Part shown: positions 15,715 through 21,943 of the stretch, in pieces
How positions within the stretch are numbered: position 1 is the stretch's first letter
How the letters are laid out: each line of letters starts with the position of its first letter
IMG/VR virus record: IMGVR_UViG_3300037070_002001
Coordinates: 1-39,696 of that record
DNA: 39,696 bases
Strand: one strand, 5' to 3'
Source of the DNA: a virus
Notes under the pieces: model-generated
What the model saw: the letters and a program-made list of their open reading frames with translations, nothing else
What the model was told of the DNA's origin: nothing
The model's database searches: none
Translations under genes and position numbers: made by a program

Positions 15715-16223
15715 GCTCGCCGCCTCGGCCTGTGCTCATGGACGATATCATAGTGAGCCTTGCACCAATTGGTCTCACCATAGCTTGGAGCGCCACAGAA
15801 GCGATAAGCTCGCTCCTTGGGTCCTCCATAGGGATAGTGACAATTCCTGAACATCCGCAGCCGTTTGAACTTGATGCCGCGGGGAGTTGGCGGGCCGTAC
15901 ATCCCAGGTGCGAGCGGCTCGAATGGGCCGAGTGGGACGGCGGGTTGTGGTGGTTTAGGTGCCATTCTCACCTCCCTTATTATCGGGTAGTGCACCTGTT
16001 GCGGCCGAGTGAGTGGAGCAAATGACTTTGGGTTTACAATGCGAGGCGGAAGTTTAATCCTGCTGGCGCGGCCGATGCAGGCATTGCGGGTAAGGTTTAA
16101 ACCAAATTCCTTATTCAGTTTTTTGGCGATGATGCGATGAGACAGTTGCGGGTGCTCCTGCATATAAAGCTCTGTCAACCGCGCAGTGAGCTCCGGGTCT
16201 TTCCAGACACTGTTTTTGATCAC
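15711..16223 (-). CDS. GcrA-family cell-cycle transcription regulator
   Basis: 170 residues from GTG 16223, with GAGGAG eight bases upstream. The N-terminal 60 residues carry the GcrA helix-turn-helix: SVWKDPELTARLTELY, LSHRIIAKKLNKEFG and LTRNACIGRASRIKLPPR, comparable to TRNAVIGKVHRL in GcrA. A 60-residue Pro-rich linker follows. The C-terminal part (about 122-162) matches the GcrA end domain: FRNCHYPYGGP, YRFCGAPSYGETNWCKAHYD with C128, C143, C154 and H157. In Caulobacter, GcrA binds sigma-70 and activates promoters carrying methylated GANTC (known). A phage copy may redirect host polymerase or link phage expression to the cell cycle (inference). Confidence 0.85.
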   Translation of the reverse strand: MIKNSVWKDPELTARLTELYMQEHPQLSHRIIAKKLNKEFGLNLTRNACIGRASRIKLPPRIVNPKSFAPLTRPQQVHYPIIREVRMAPKPPQPAVPLGPFEPLAPGMYGPPTPRGIKFKRLRMFRNCHYPYGGPKERAYRFCGAPSYGETNWCKAHYDIVHEHRPRRRA

Positions 16224-16245
16224 TAACTTTACTCCTCTGTAAGCG

Positions 16246-16278
16246 CCGGGGGAGGAGGGAGGCCACCACCTCCCCCGG
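16246..16278 (-). terminator. GC-rich hairpin after the repressor gene
   Basis: A perfect 10-bp stem has arms CCGGGGGAGG (16246-16255) and CCTCCCCCGG (16269-16278), with a 13-base loop, starting two bases beyond the repressor stop. There is no T run behind it on the minus strand, so it may be an attenuator, an RNA-stabilising hairpin or a Rho-dependent stop. The GcrA gene start lies just beyond. Confidence 0.55.
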
Positions 16279-16279
16279 A

Positions 16280-16513
16280 CTATCCGCGCGTCCGGCTAAC
16301 GGTTGGAGATGAACCGCGCGGAATTGGCGAGTTGTAAAAATCGTTTGGCGTTACTTTGCCCTGGGTCGCGGAGGCGATTAGCTCCATGATGCGTGGGTGT
16401 GGGATGCGCGACCCGTGGCGGTAACGCTGGACGACCTGGCGGCCGACACCAATAGCGCGAGCAAACTCGGCATCGGTCAGGTCGTAACTGTCAAGGTATG
16501 CTGAGAGCTTCAT
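16280..16513 (-). CDS. Cro/CI-type repressor
   Basis: 77 residues from ATG 16513 (MKLSAYLDS), chosen over 16543 because GGGGG lies just upstream. It is a lambda-repressor-like helix-turn-helix: DLTDAEFARAIGVGRQVVQR, then YRHGSRIPHPRIMELIASAT and KVTPNDFY, which is the classic XRE end. There is no C-terminal cleavage or dimerisation domain, so it is Cro-sized. It is transcribed away from the plus-strand operon, and the shared upstream region carries inverted repeats that are likely its operators. It probably governs early transcription. As no integrase is visible, lysogeny is not supported by this alone. Confidence 0.82.
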   Translation of the reverse strand: MKLSAYLDSYDLTDAEFARAIGVGRQVVQRYRHGSRIPHPRIMELIASATQGKVTPNDFYNSPIPRGSSPTVSRTRG

Positions 16514-16535
16514 CTTGCCCCCGTAGCACCATTTC

Positions 16536-16594
16536 GGCGTCACGTCAACGAAAAAGATTTTAAATTATTTTCATTTAGTTGTTGCAGTGACGCC
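16536..16594. promoter_or_regulatory. Divergent early promoter region with inverted operator sites
   Basis: GGCGTCAC (16536-16543) and GTGACGCC (16587-16594) are perfect inverted half-sites, 43 bases apart. The match extends imperfectly outwards and inwards (ATTT before, CAAC after). A -10-like TAAAAT lies on the minus strand at 16562-16557, which would start the repressor transcript next to the left site. On the plus strand TTGCAG (16582-16587) is a possible -35, overlapping the right site. The arrangement suggests control of both early operons by the adjacent repressor. Confidence 0.6.
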
Positions 16595-16641
16595 AAATCG
16601 GTGACAAGATCTGATCACACCGAAAAACAGGGGATTGCAAA

Positions 16642-16815
16642 ATGACCGTCAAAACCACCAACGACCGCCGCATGTCGTGGACCGCGCCCAATCCATATCA
16701 CTGCATCGGCAACGACCTGCACGGCTATTTCGTCGAGACCACATACCCCAGCAGCATGATGTGGATCGTGCCCGGCACCTACCCAGACGACCCCTCCCGC
16801 GTGGTGGAGGCGTAG
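16642..16815 (+). CDS. Hypothetical early protein, 57 aa
   Basis: 57 residues, ATG 16642 to TAG 16815, preceded by GGGG about eight bases upstream. It is the first gene of the plus-strand operon. It is rich in aromatics, Pro and Thr (MSWTAPNPYHCIGNDLHGYF, MMWIVPGTYPDDPSRVVEA). There is no membrane segment. Not recognised. The next gene starts one base after its stop. Confidence 0.65.
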   Translation: MTVKTTNDRRMSWTAPNPYHCIGNDLHGYFVETTYPSSMMWIVPGTYPDDPSRVVEA

Positions 16816-16816
16816 G

Positions 16817-17083
16817 ATGGCATGGATCGTAATGACCTCAACCGCCCAGATGCCGGCCTCCGTCAAGAGCCGCTACCGCAAGATCGCCCTCGTCCAGATA
16901 ACGGACGAGGCCCACGCCGCCGGCTGGCGCCCAGCCAGGATCGATGCCCGCGATAAAGGTATTCTCAGCTTACAGAACCTCGGCCCCTACCACGTCGGCA
17001 CCACGGAGCGCGGCGCCTACCAGAGGGCCTTGGCCGAGGCCGAACAACTCGTCGAACGCCGTAACCTAGAGAAGGCATACTGA
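16817..17083 (+). CDS. Hypothetical early protein, 88 aa
   Basis: 88 residues from ATG 16817, one base after the previous stop. The N-terminal half is strand-like and basic (SRYRKIALVQITDEAHAAGW), and the C-terminal half ends in a helix (YQRALAEAEQLVERRNLEKA). No catalytic or metal motif is visible. Not recognised. Tight packing in the operon supports that it is real. Confidence 0.62.
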   Translation: MAWIVMTSTAQMPASVKSRYRKIALVQITDEAHAAGWRPARIDARDKGILSLQNLGPYHVGTTERGAYQRALAEAEQLVERRNLEKAY

Positions 17084-17084
17084 C

Positions 17085-17462
17085 ATGGAACGCGCAGTTG
17101 CGATTAAGAAGCTCGGTAAGATCCTCGGTAAATCGCTCGGCTACCGCGTAGACCCGAAGGCGCCAGATCAGGATGACCGTGATCGGGCGCGAGAGGACCT
17201 GAGAGACGCGGTGACGGAGCGCGAGGCGCTGGAGCAACAGAAGAAGGCTCGGATGCAGGAGCTTCTGCAAGCCGATGCAGAGTATCAAAGGTTGAAAGCC
17301 GCGCGTGCGGAGGCGGGCAAGCACTGCGAGGAACTGAGCTCAATCACTCATCACTACCGCTTCACAGTCGGCGTGTCGAACGGCATGTTCTTTAGCGTCA
17401 AGGCGCAAGGCGACAGTTGGGAAGAAGTCATCTCCAAGCTAACTGAGAAAGAGAAGGCCTAA
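17085..17462 (+). CDS. Hypothetical coiled-coil protein, 125 aa
   Basis: 125 residues from ATG 17085. It starts with a basic segment (AVAIKKLGKILGKSLGYRVD). The middle third is a strongly charged coiled coil (TEREALEQQKKARMQELLQA). A C-terminal alpha/beta part follows (HHYRFTVGVSNGMFFSVKAQ, then SWEEVISKLTEKEK). Not recognised. A helical stalk with a small globular end would suit an adaptor that binds a host protein, but this is only inference. Confidence 0.62.
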   Translation: MERAVAIKKLGKILGKSLGYRVDPKAPDQDDRDRAREDLRDAVTEREALEQQKKARMQELLQADAEYQRLKAARAEAGKHCEELSSITHHYRFTVGVSNGMFFSVKAQGDSWEEVISKLTEKEKA

Positions 17463-17463
17463 C

Positions 17464-17577
17464 ATGGACGTCCACTCCCTCCTCCTCGGCGCCATTACGA
17501 TCGGCATCGTCCTAATCATCGCCGCCTGCCTCACGGCATCGCTGAACATCCTCAATCAAGACGAATGGGAGAATTAA
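17464..17577 (+). CDS. Single-pass membrane peptide, 37 aa
   Basis: 37 residues, ATG 17464 to TAA 17577, directly after the coiled-coil gene. One hydrophobic segment (LLLGAITIGIVLIIAACLTA) is followed by a polar tail NQDEWEN. It has the size and layout of small phage membrane peptides whose roles include host membrane modulation and lysis control. No function is recognised. Confidence 0.58.
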   Translation: MDVHSLLLGAITIGIVLIIAACLTASLNILNQDEWEN

Positions 17578-17578
17578 T

Positions 17579-17953
17579 ATGGCACGCGCACAATCATTTA
17601 TGTTTGATTACGACGAGCTCCCGCTGGTGATCCACAACGGCGTCAAGGCCGCCCTCATCAGCGGCAAGGCCGAGGTCGAGTATGACCGCGACGGAGACTG
17701 GAGTGTCGGCCGCGACTGGGGTCCAGGGGCGGTCCTCGTCGAGGGTTATGGCGAGGTCGATGTTACTACCGGCAAGCGCCAGTGGCCCTATGTACCGGCG
17801 CCAAAAGAGCTAGCCGACATCATCGTGCACCGCCTCGAGAACGAGTGGGCGCCACGGGTGCAGGAAGCAGTCAACGAGATGATCGAGCACGATTACGAGT
17901 GCGAAGCCGACGACGCCGCGGATGCGAAACGCGACAGACTGATGGAGAGGTAA
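17579..17953 (+). CDS. Hypothetical acidic early protein, 124 aa
   Basis: 124 residues from ATG 17579. It has a mixed first half (FDYDELPLVIHNGVKAALIS, EVEYDRDGDWSVGRDWGPGA) and a helical acidic C-terminus (RVQEAVNEMIEHDYECEADD). The overall charge is negative, as in several phage proteins that mimic DNA or bind host enzymes, but there is no specific match. Not recognised. Confidence 0.62.
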   Translation: MARAQSFMFDYDELPLVIHNGVKAALISGKAEVEYDRDGDWSVGRDWGPGAVLVEGYGEVDVTTGKRQWPYVPAPKELADIIVHRLENEWAPRVQEAVNEMIEHDYECEADDAADAKRDRLMER

Positions 17954-17954
17954 G

Positions 17955-18167
17955 ATGAACGGCAACATACAGAACGAACTATCCACCATGCGGAAGCTGA
18001 CTGACCGCATTTCCCGCCTCGAGGCCGACCTGGCGGAGTGTCAGGAATATCTCGAGCGGCACTACATGGACGTCGTCGATGGCGACGACGGCCGGCCGGC
18101 GCCCAACGAAGCAATGCGCCTCGTCAGCATGATCAAGGACACCCTGCACGGGGAGGGAAACTACTGA
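17955..18167 (+). CDS. Hypothetical coiled-coil protein, 70 aa
   Basis: 70 residues from ATG 17955. The first half is a helical heptad region (MRKLTDRISRLEADLAECQE). The second half is acidic with a further helix (NEAMRLVSMIKDTLHGEG). Its TGA overlaps the next ATG by one base. Not recognised. Confidence 0.6.
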   Translation: MNGNIQNELSTMRKLTDRISRLEADLAECQEYLERHYMDVVDGDDGRPAPNEAMRLVSMIKDTLHGEGNY

Positions 18168-18385
18168 TGAATAAATCATTGCCGGACGACCGAGAAATAG
18201 CCGACGAAATGACTGCCATAACCGACCTGATGATGGAAAGAAACACAACTCCCAAAGTAGGACTGCTGGCGTTAGCCTCGATTTGGATAGCCGGCTTGCA
18301 GCATAGTGGGATCGACAAAAAAAGGGCGATGGACCTTTTTGAAAAACTCTGGGATGCGTCAGCAAGGACAATGCACGATGCGTAA
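18167..18385 (+). CDS. Hypothetical helical protein, 72 aa
   Basis: 72 residues from ATG 18167 (MNKSLPDDREIADEM), which overlaps the previous stop as TGATG. A longer frame from 18038 exists but would lie inside the previous gene. All-helical: TAITDLMMERNTTPKVGLLA, LASIWIAGLQHSGIDKKRAM, then DLFEKLWDASA. Not recognised. Confidence 0.6.
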   Translation: MNKSLPDDREIADEMTAITDLMMERNTTPKVGLLALASIWIAGLQHSGIDKKRAMDLFEKLWDASARTMHDA

Positions 18386-18587
18386 CGAACCAGTCGCTCA
18401 GCAACTCAACAGCATTCTCGTCATACTCGGTGACATCTCCAAGAAGGCCCTCAAGCCTGACATGTACGAGGAGATTAAGGAGGAGAAAGCAACTCTATAC
18501 TCCATCTACAACAAGACAGCTCTTATCATTGATTTTTTGGGTGCCTATAATCCACCGCGGTTTAAGAAGATACGGAGGAGATCATGA
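18378..18587 (+). CDS. Hypothetical helical protein, 69 aa
   Basis: 69 residues from ATG 18378 (MRNEPVAQQL), overlapping the end of the previous gene by eight bases. Helical (NSILVILGDISKKALKPDMY, then YSIYNKTALIIDFLGAY) with a basic end KKIRRRS. Not recognised. The end overlaps the next start as ATGA. Confidence 0.58.
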   Translation: MRNEPVAQQLNSILVILGDISKKALKPDMYEEIKEEKATLYSIYNKTALIIDFLGAYNPPRFKKIRRRS

Positions 18588-18847
18588 GCAGAGACGACAG
18601 AAGCATAAGCGATGGCTGGGGCCAGTATAGCCACGCCATGCCGGAACAATGCGAGGATTACGAAATAGACCAGCATCGCCTTACGTTCTATGCCGGTTGT
18701 GCTTTCATGTTTCGTCAGATGTCCTTCGCTATGCGAGATAAGGATGTTGATAGGCGGCTGAAAAAGGTTCTGGCCCTGCATAAGGAAATTGACGTTTTTC
18801 TCGAGCATGAAATGATGGTTCGCTTGTCAACAGAGGGGAATGCATAA
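18584..18847 (+). CDS. Hypothetical helical protein, 87 aa
   Basis: 87 residues from ATG 18584, coupled to both neighbours. A polar N-terminus (MSRDDRSISDGWGQYSHAMP) precedes helices LTFYAGCAFMFRQMSFAMRD and RLKKVLALHKEIDVFLEHEM. Not recognised. It is a soluble, Met-rich protein. Confidence 0.6.
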   Translation: MSRDDRSISDGWGQYSHAMPEQCEDYEIDQHRLTFYAGCAFMFRQMSFAMRDKDVDRRLKKVLALHKEIDVFLEHEMMVRLSTEGNA

Positions 18848-19287
18848 TGATTGATCCTGTGAAACTAGCAGTCGCCACCGTGATCGTTATCCCGGCCGTT
18901 CTGATCGGCTCGATTTTTTACGATTTGCCTGAGATAAATCGTAAGGCAGATCCGGCGGTAACCCTGGTGCAACCAAAGTATCAAGAACGTCCGCCGTTCG
19001 ACACGGTGGAGTGGGTTCCTGATGAGGCGATGAAAAAGCGAGCTCTGCTGCGGGCCTATCTGCTCAACGGCAATAGCATGGTCGGACGAGCCGCTATCGA
19101 CGTCAGCGACGATCCCGTAGTGACTGGGGTTATTCCGGCCGAGGAAGAGGAGGATCGAATAAACTATCTGCAACGCAAATGGGAACGGCTGTTTGGCGAT
19201 AAATTCGATCCTTCACCTGATGAGAGCGGGGAAGTGAAGCCCGCCCCCACCAAGAACAAGGTTCACCAACATCAAAATCGCAATTAG
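18847..19287 (+). CDS. Membrane-anchored protein, 146 aa, last gene of the plus operon
   Basis: 146 residues from ATG 18847, coupled as AATGA. A single N-terminal hydrophobic segment (PVKLAVATVIVIPAVLIGSI) should anchor it in the inner membrane with the rest outside or inside the cell. The remainder is polar, containing RPPFDTVEWVPDEAMKKRAL, an acidic EEEEDR and a Pro/Lys tail. Not recognised. Its last 25 codons overlap the end of the convergent holin candidate, and no terminator is seen between the two operons. Confidence 0.6.
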   Translation: MIDPVKLAVATVIVIPAVLIGSIFYDLPEINRKADPAVTLVQPKYQERPPFDTVEWVPDEAMKKRALLRAYLLNGNSMVGRAAIDVSDDPVVTGVIPAEEEEDRINYLQRKWERLFGDKFDPSPDESGEVKPAPTKNKVHQHQNRN

Positions 19288-19425
19288 TGCGACGATCACC
19301 CACAGCAGCTGAACTACCTTCTCGGGGATTGGTATGCCAACAATCCCCAACACCCAGATGATCAAATAGACCACGATCGCCAGGATACAGATATATATGA
19401 GCAGATTAATAACTGCTGCGATCAT
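19213..19425 (-). CDS. Two-span membrane protein, holin candidate
   Basis: 70 residues from ATG 19425, with GGAAGGAG eight bases upstream. Two membrane segments (VINLLIYICILAIVVYLIIW and VVQLLWVIVALIAILMLVNL) are joined by a short turn with GIPIPEK. From memory, similar two-span proteins sit beside endolysins in many alphaproteobacterial phages. Holins permeabilise the inner membrane to release or activate the endolysin. Adjacency to the amidase and the topology support the role. The glycine-rich, basic C-terminus is encoded in the convergent overlap with the plus-strand gene. Confidence 0.65.
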   Translation of the reverse strand: MIAAVINLLIYICILAIVVYLIIWVLGIVGIPIPEKVVQLLWVIVALIAILMLVNLVLGGGGLHFPALIR

Positions 19426-19430
19426 GGCCG

Positions 19431-20405
19431 CTACTCCTTCCAGGGATACGTGACTTCTACCTCGTCGTCAGTCTCCAGGCCTAGATCCGTCATTAGTCCT
19501 GGGGAGAGATCCGCTACCCTACCCGTGTCCTGATGTGGCCCCCAGTCGGCCGGCCAGGCGGTAAGACTGGCGCCAGTCTTGGGGTTGGTCACCAGCGCGA
19601 CCTTGTCAGGATCTTGCAAATAACTTTTCGGGAACTGGTTATAATCCCAACGGCAAGCCAGGTAATGTACGGCAGGGTTAAGTCGCCTAGCCAGCCCAGT
19701 TCCGCTGTCGATCGGGAGGAAGAGCTGTTGGTTGTCCGGGTTGATGGTGGAGTGAAAGGCCAGGCCTTCTGAATGGCTTACTCCGGTATCGTCGGGTCCA
19801 CCGAAAAACGAGCACTTCCCCCTCACGAAGAACACGTCCTCGGTGGGCTTCTCCGGCTCCGTGGGAGGTTTTGTGCCTGTGCTGGCACCACCTACCACGT
19901 CGGCGATACTACGCGCTATATGGGCTCTCTGAGCCTTGTATAGGTCGGCATCCACGGTGGAATCAACGAAGCAGACCTCGAGGAGTACGGCCGGTGCCGA
20001 GGTACCGTTCAGGAACGCCAAATCAGTCCGTTTCTTGGGGCCGCGGTCCAAAAAAAGACCAGCGTTCGCGATGGCTTGCGAGAGCTCCTTGGCGAGGGCC
20101 TCCTGCGTCACATACAACACTTCGGTTCCCATGGCCTTTGTGGTATGCTGGTAGGCGTTAAAGTGAGTTGAAATATCTAAGTCCCGCACCTTTGAGTTGT
20201 GGAAGTCCACGATGCGGCCGAGGTTTTCCGACTGGGTCTTGGAAACGTCGTCATGGAAAGTCGTGACATCAACGCCGCGGTAGCGCAGCTCTGTGGCTAT
20301 AAGCTCGACTAATGCCCTGGCGCAATCGACCTCGTCGAGGATGTCCGCAGCGCCGCGGATGTACTTGCCATGTCCTGAACTGATGACGACCCTGTTATAT
20401 GCCAA
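19431..20405 (-). CDS. N-acetylmuramoyl-L-alanine amidase (endolysin)
   Basis: 324 residues. The start is TTG 20405, supported by a perfect AGGAGG five bases upstream. Residues 1-170 are an Amidase_3 domain that cuts the bond between MurNAc and the stem peptide. Zinc and catalytic residues are visible: H12 in ISSGHGK, E25 in DILDEVDCARAL, H81 in DISTHFNAY, and E143 in AVLLEVCFVDS. A Pro/Thr linker (172-190) leads to a C-terminal domain resembling a double-psi beta-barrel or RlpA-like module (SFFGGPDDTGVSHSEGLAF, then TGRVADLSPGLMTDLGLETD). This may bind the cell wall. The holin candidate follows after five bases. Confidence 0.9.
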   Translation of the reverse strand: MAYNRVVISSGHGKYIRGAADILDEVDCARALVELIATELRYRGVDVTTFHDDVSKTQSENLGRIVDFHNSKVRDLDISTHFNAYQHTTKAMGTEVLYVTQEALAKELSQAIANAGLFLDRGPKKRTDLAFLNGTSAPAVLLEVCFVDSTVDADLYKAQRAHIARSIADVVGGASTGTKPPTEPEKPTEDVFFVRGKCSFFGGPDDTGVSHSEGLAFHSTINPDNQQLFLPIDSGTGLARRLNPAVHYLACRWDYNQFPKSYLQDPDKVALVTNPKTGASLTAWPADWGPHQDTGRVADLSPGLMTDLGLETDDEVEVTYPWKE

Positions 20406-20414
20406 GCTGTCCTC

Positions 20415-21719
20415 CTATAGAAATTGGAAGTCCCACTGCCCATTAATCGTTATCACGTCCGGGGCGTGGGTGTTGCCCTCGTAACCAATTTCCCAGTGCG
20501 TGGCATCAATCTGGGTGAACGTGCCATTGGTGCCATAGCCGCGGAACTCGATGTTGTCCCGGCCGCGCATGTCCGTGATGGTGTCGCCATTAGCTTCGCC
20601 GGCAACGAACACGAAGGTGTCGGAGCCTCGGCCGCCGGTGAGGATGTCCGTGCCCTTGCCTCCGGTGAGTATATCATTGCCAGCGAGCCCGTTGATTGTG
20701 TCGTTGCCGTCTCCCCCCACTAGAAAGTCCGCGCCGCCCGTGCCGTTGATAATCAGACCCTCGGGCGGAGGCGGAGGGGGCGGTGGAGGAGGAGGAGGAG
20801 GCGGAGCCGGCTCGCCAGTGTTGTCAACAAACTGGACGTTCGAGGACTGATTATTGAATAACTCGCTGAACTGCGGCGCCTGCGTCGGGCTGAGGTTGTT
20901 GTGCCAGACGAAGTTGTCGGTAATCAGAGCATTGTTGGATTTAAATGCAACGATGCCGACGCCACCGTTATCGTGCACGGTGTTGTTCTGCACCAGAAAT
21001 CCACCGGTATAGCCAGTGTTGTTGTTACTATCGAGCGAGATCCCGTTGCCGTCGGTGATGGTGTGGAAGCGATATTCTGGCACCAAGTTTGCATTACCGT
21101 ACGAGGTATTTCCATCGATGATAATGTGGGGGCCAGCGGCATTATCGAAATTGACTGAGGTGACGACCCCGATGCCGCTGTTCCCATAGGCGCTCCAATG
21201 CGCGTTGTCGTACACCGTGTTGTTGAGGATCTGAATGTAGTCTGAATTACCCGTCTCGATGCCGCCACCCGGCATGTCGTGCACGATGTTGTCCTCGATG
21301 ACAATGTGGTGTGAGCCGATGGCGACGATGCCGTTACCGTTCAATGCAGCGTTGCTTGGGCTCTCGTTCGCGAGCGCGTAGGCCAACGTGTAATTGTCCG
21401 CGCCGCCCTCGACCAGAAACCCTTTGAAGTGAATATAATTGGCTTCGATGTAGACCGCGTTCCAAGTGCCTGTGCTGTCAATCACCGGGTGATGTCCGTT
21501 CATGGCCTGGTAGGTGATTGGTGCAGTCGATGTGCCATCAATTTTGATGTCGAGCACAAGGCCGCCGGCAAAGCCGGAGTAAGTGCCATCCATGACCTCG
21601 ACGACGTCGCCAGGCTTGGTGTGGTTGGCGGCAGCCTGTATCGTGTCGAACGCCGCGCCGATGGATATCCCGTTGTTGTTGTCGTTGCCGGTGTTGGAGT
21701 TGACGTAATACGTGGTCAT
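20415..21719 (-). CDS. Parallel beta-helix protein with RTX calcium-binding C-terminus
   Basis: 434 residues from ATG 21719, which overlaps the previous stop as ATGA and has GGAG upstream. Residues about 5-300 form a right-handed parallel beta-helix, as in pectate/alginate lyases and alginate epimerases: repeated coils such as HHIVIEDNIVHDMPGGGIET, DYIQILNNTVYDN and GGFLVQNNTVHDNGGVGIVA. A 14-residue polyproline linker follows (about 304-317). Then come RTX nonapeptides of the GGxGxDxxx type (GTGGADFLVGGDGNDTINGL, GNDILTGGKGTDILTGG, RGSDTFVF), which fold on calcium. The likely role is a polysaccharide depolymerase, lyase or epimerase acting on exopolysaccharide. Catalytic residues are not certain. 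RTX repeats are rare in phage proteins. Confidence 0.78.
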   Translation of the reverse strand: MTTYYVNSNTGNDNNNGISIGAAFDTIQAAANHTKPGDVVEVMDGTYSGFAGGLVLDIKIDGTSTAPITYQAMNGHHPVIDSTGTWNAVYIEANYIHFKGFLVEGGADNYTLAYALANESPSNAALNGNGIVAIGSHHIVIEDNIVHDMPGGGIETGNSDYIQILNNTVYDNAHWSAYGNSGIGVVTSVNFDNAAGPHIIIDGNTSYGNANLVPEYRFHTITDGNGISLDSNNNTGYTGGFLVQNNTVHDNGGVGIVAFKSNNALITDNFVWHNNLSPTQAPQFSELFNNQSSNVQFVDNTGEPAPPPPPPPPPPPPPPEGLIINGTGGADFLVGGDGNDTINGLAGNDILTGGKGTDILTGGRGSDTFVFVAGEANGDTITDMRGRDNIEFRGYGTNGTFTQIDATHWEIGYEGNTHAPDVITINGQWDFQFL

Positions 21720-21940
21720 AGGACATTCTCCGGAAGTGTCATCTCTGTCTGCTTCACCGTGCACTTTTCAATCATGAACATAAAACGGGAATGGACGTTG
21801 GCGTCGCGTTGCATGTTCATCCACATTATACCACCCAATATGAAGAACTGCAAAAGTACAAGCGATAGTAAGACCGGAACACTATTGAGCGCGGAGATTG
21901 CACTTTGAGTTACTTTACTGGTCTCTTCTATGAGGCTCAT
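21716..21940 (-). CDS. Single-span membrane protein, 74 aa, possible lysis accessory
   Basis: 74 residues. One membrane segment (PVLLSLVLLQFFILGGIMWM) follows a polar N-terminal helix. The rest (QRDANVHSRFMFMIEKCTVK) is polar and carries one Cys. From memory, small proteins of this shape occur near lysis genes in alphaproteobacterial phages. It could be a holin, antiholin or spanin-like protein, and I cannot decide which. It lies three bases after the fibre stop and is coupled to the beta-helix gene. Confidence 0.58.
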   Translation of the reverse strand: MSLIEETSKVTQSAISALNSVPVLLSLVLLQFFILGGIMWMNMQRDANVHSRFMFMIEKCTVKQTEMTLPENVL

Positions 21941-21943
21941 GTG

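Noticed and set aside
16642-19287. Integrase or excisionase among early genes, which would suggest a temperate phage
   Set aside because: No tyrosine or serine recombinase motif is seen in any frame, and no att-like duplicated site was found by eye.
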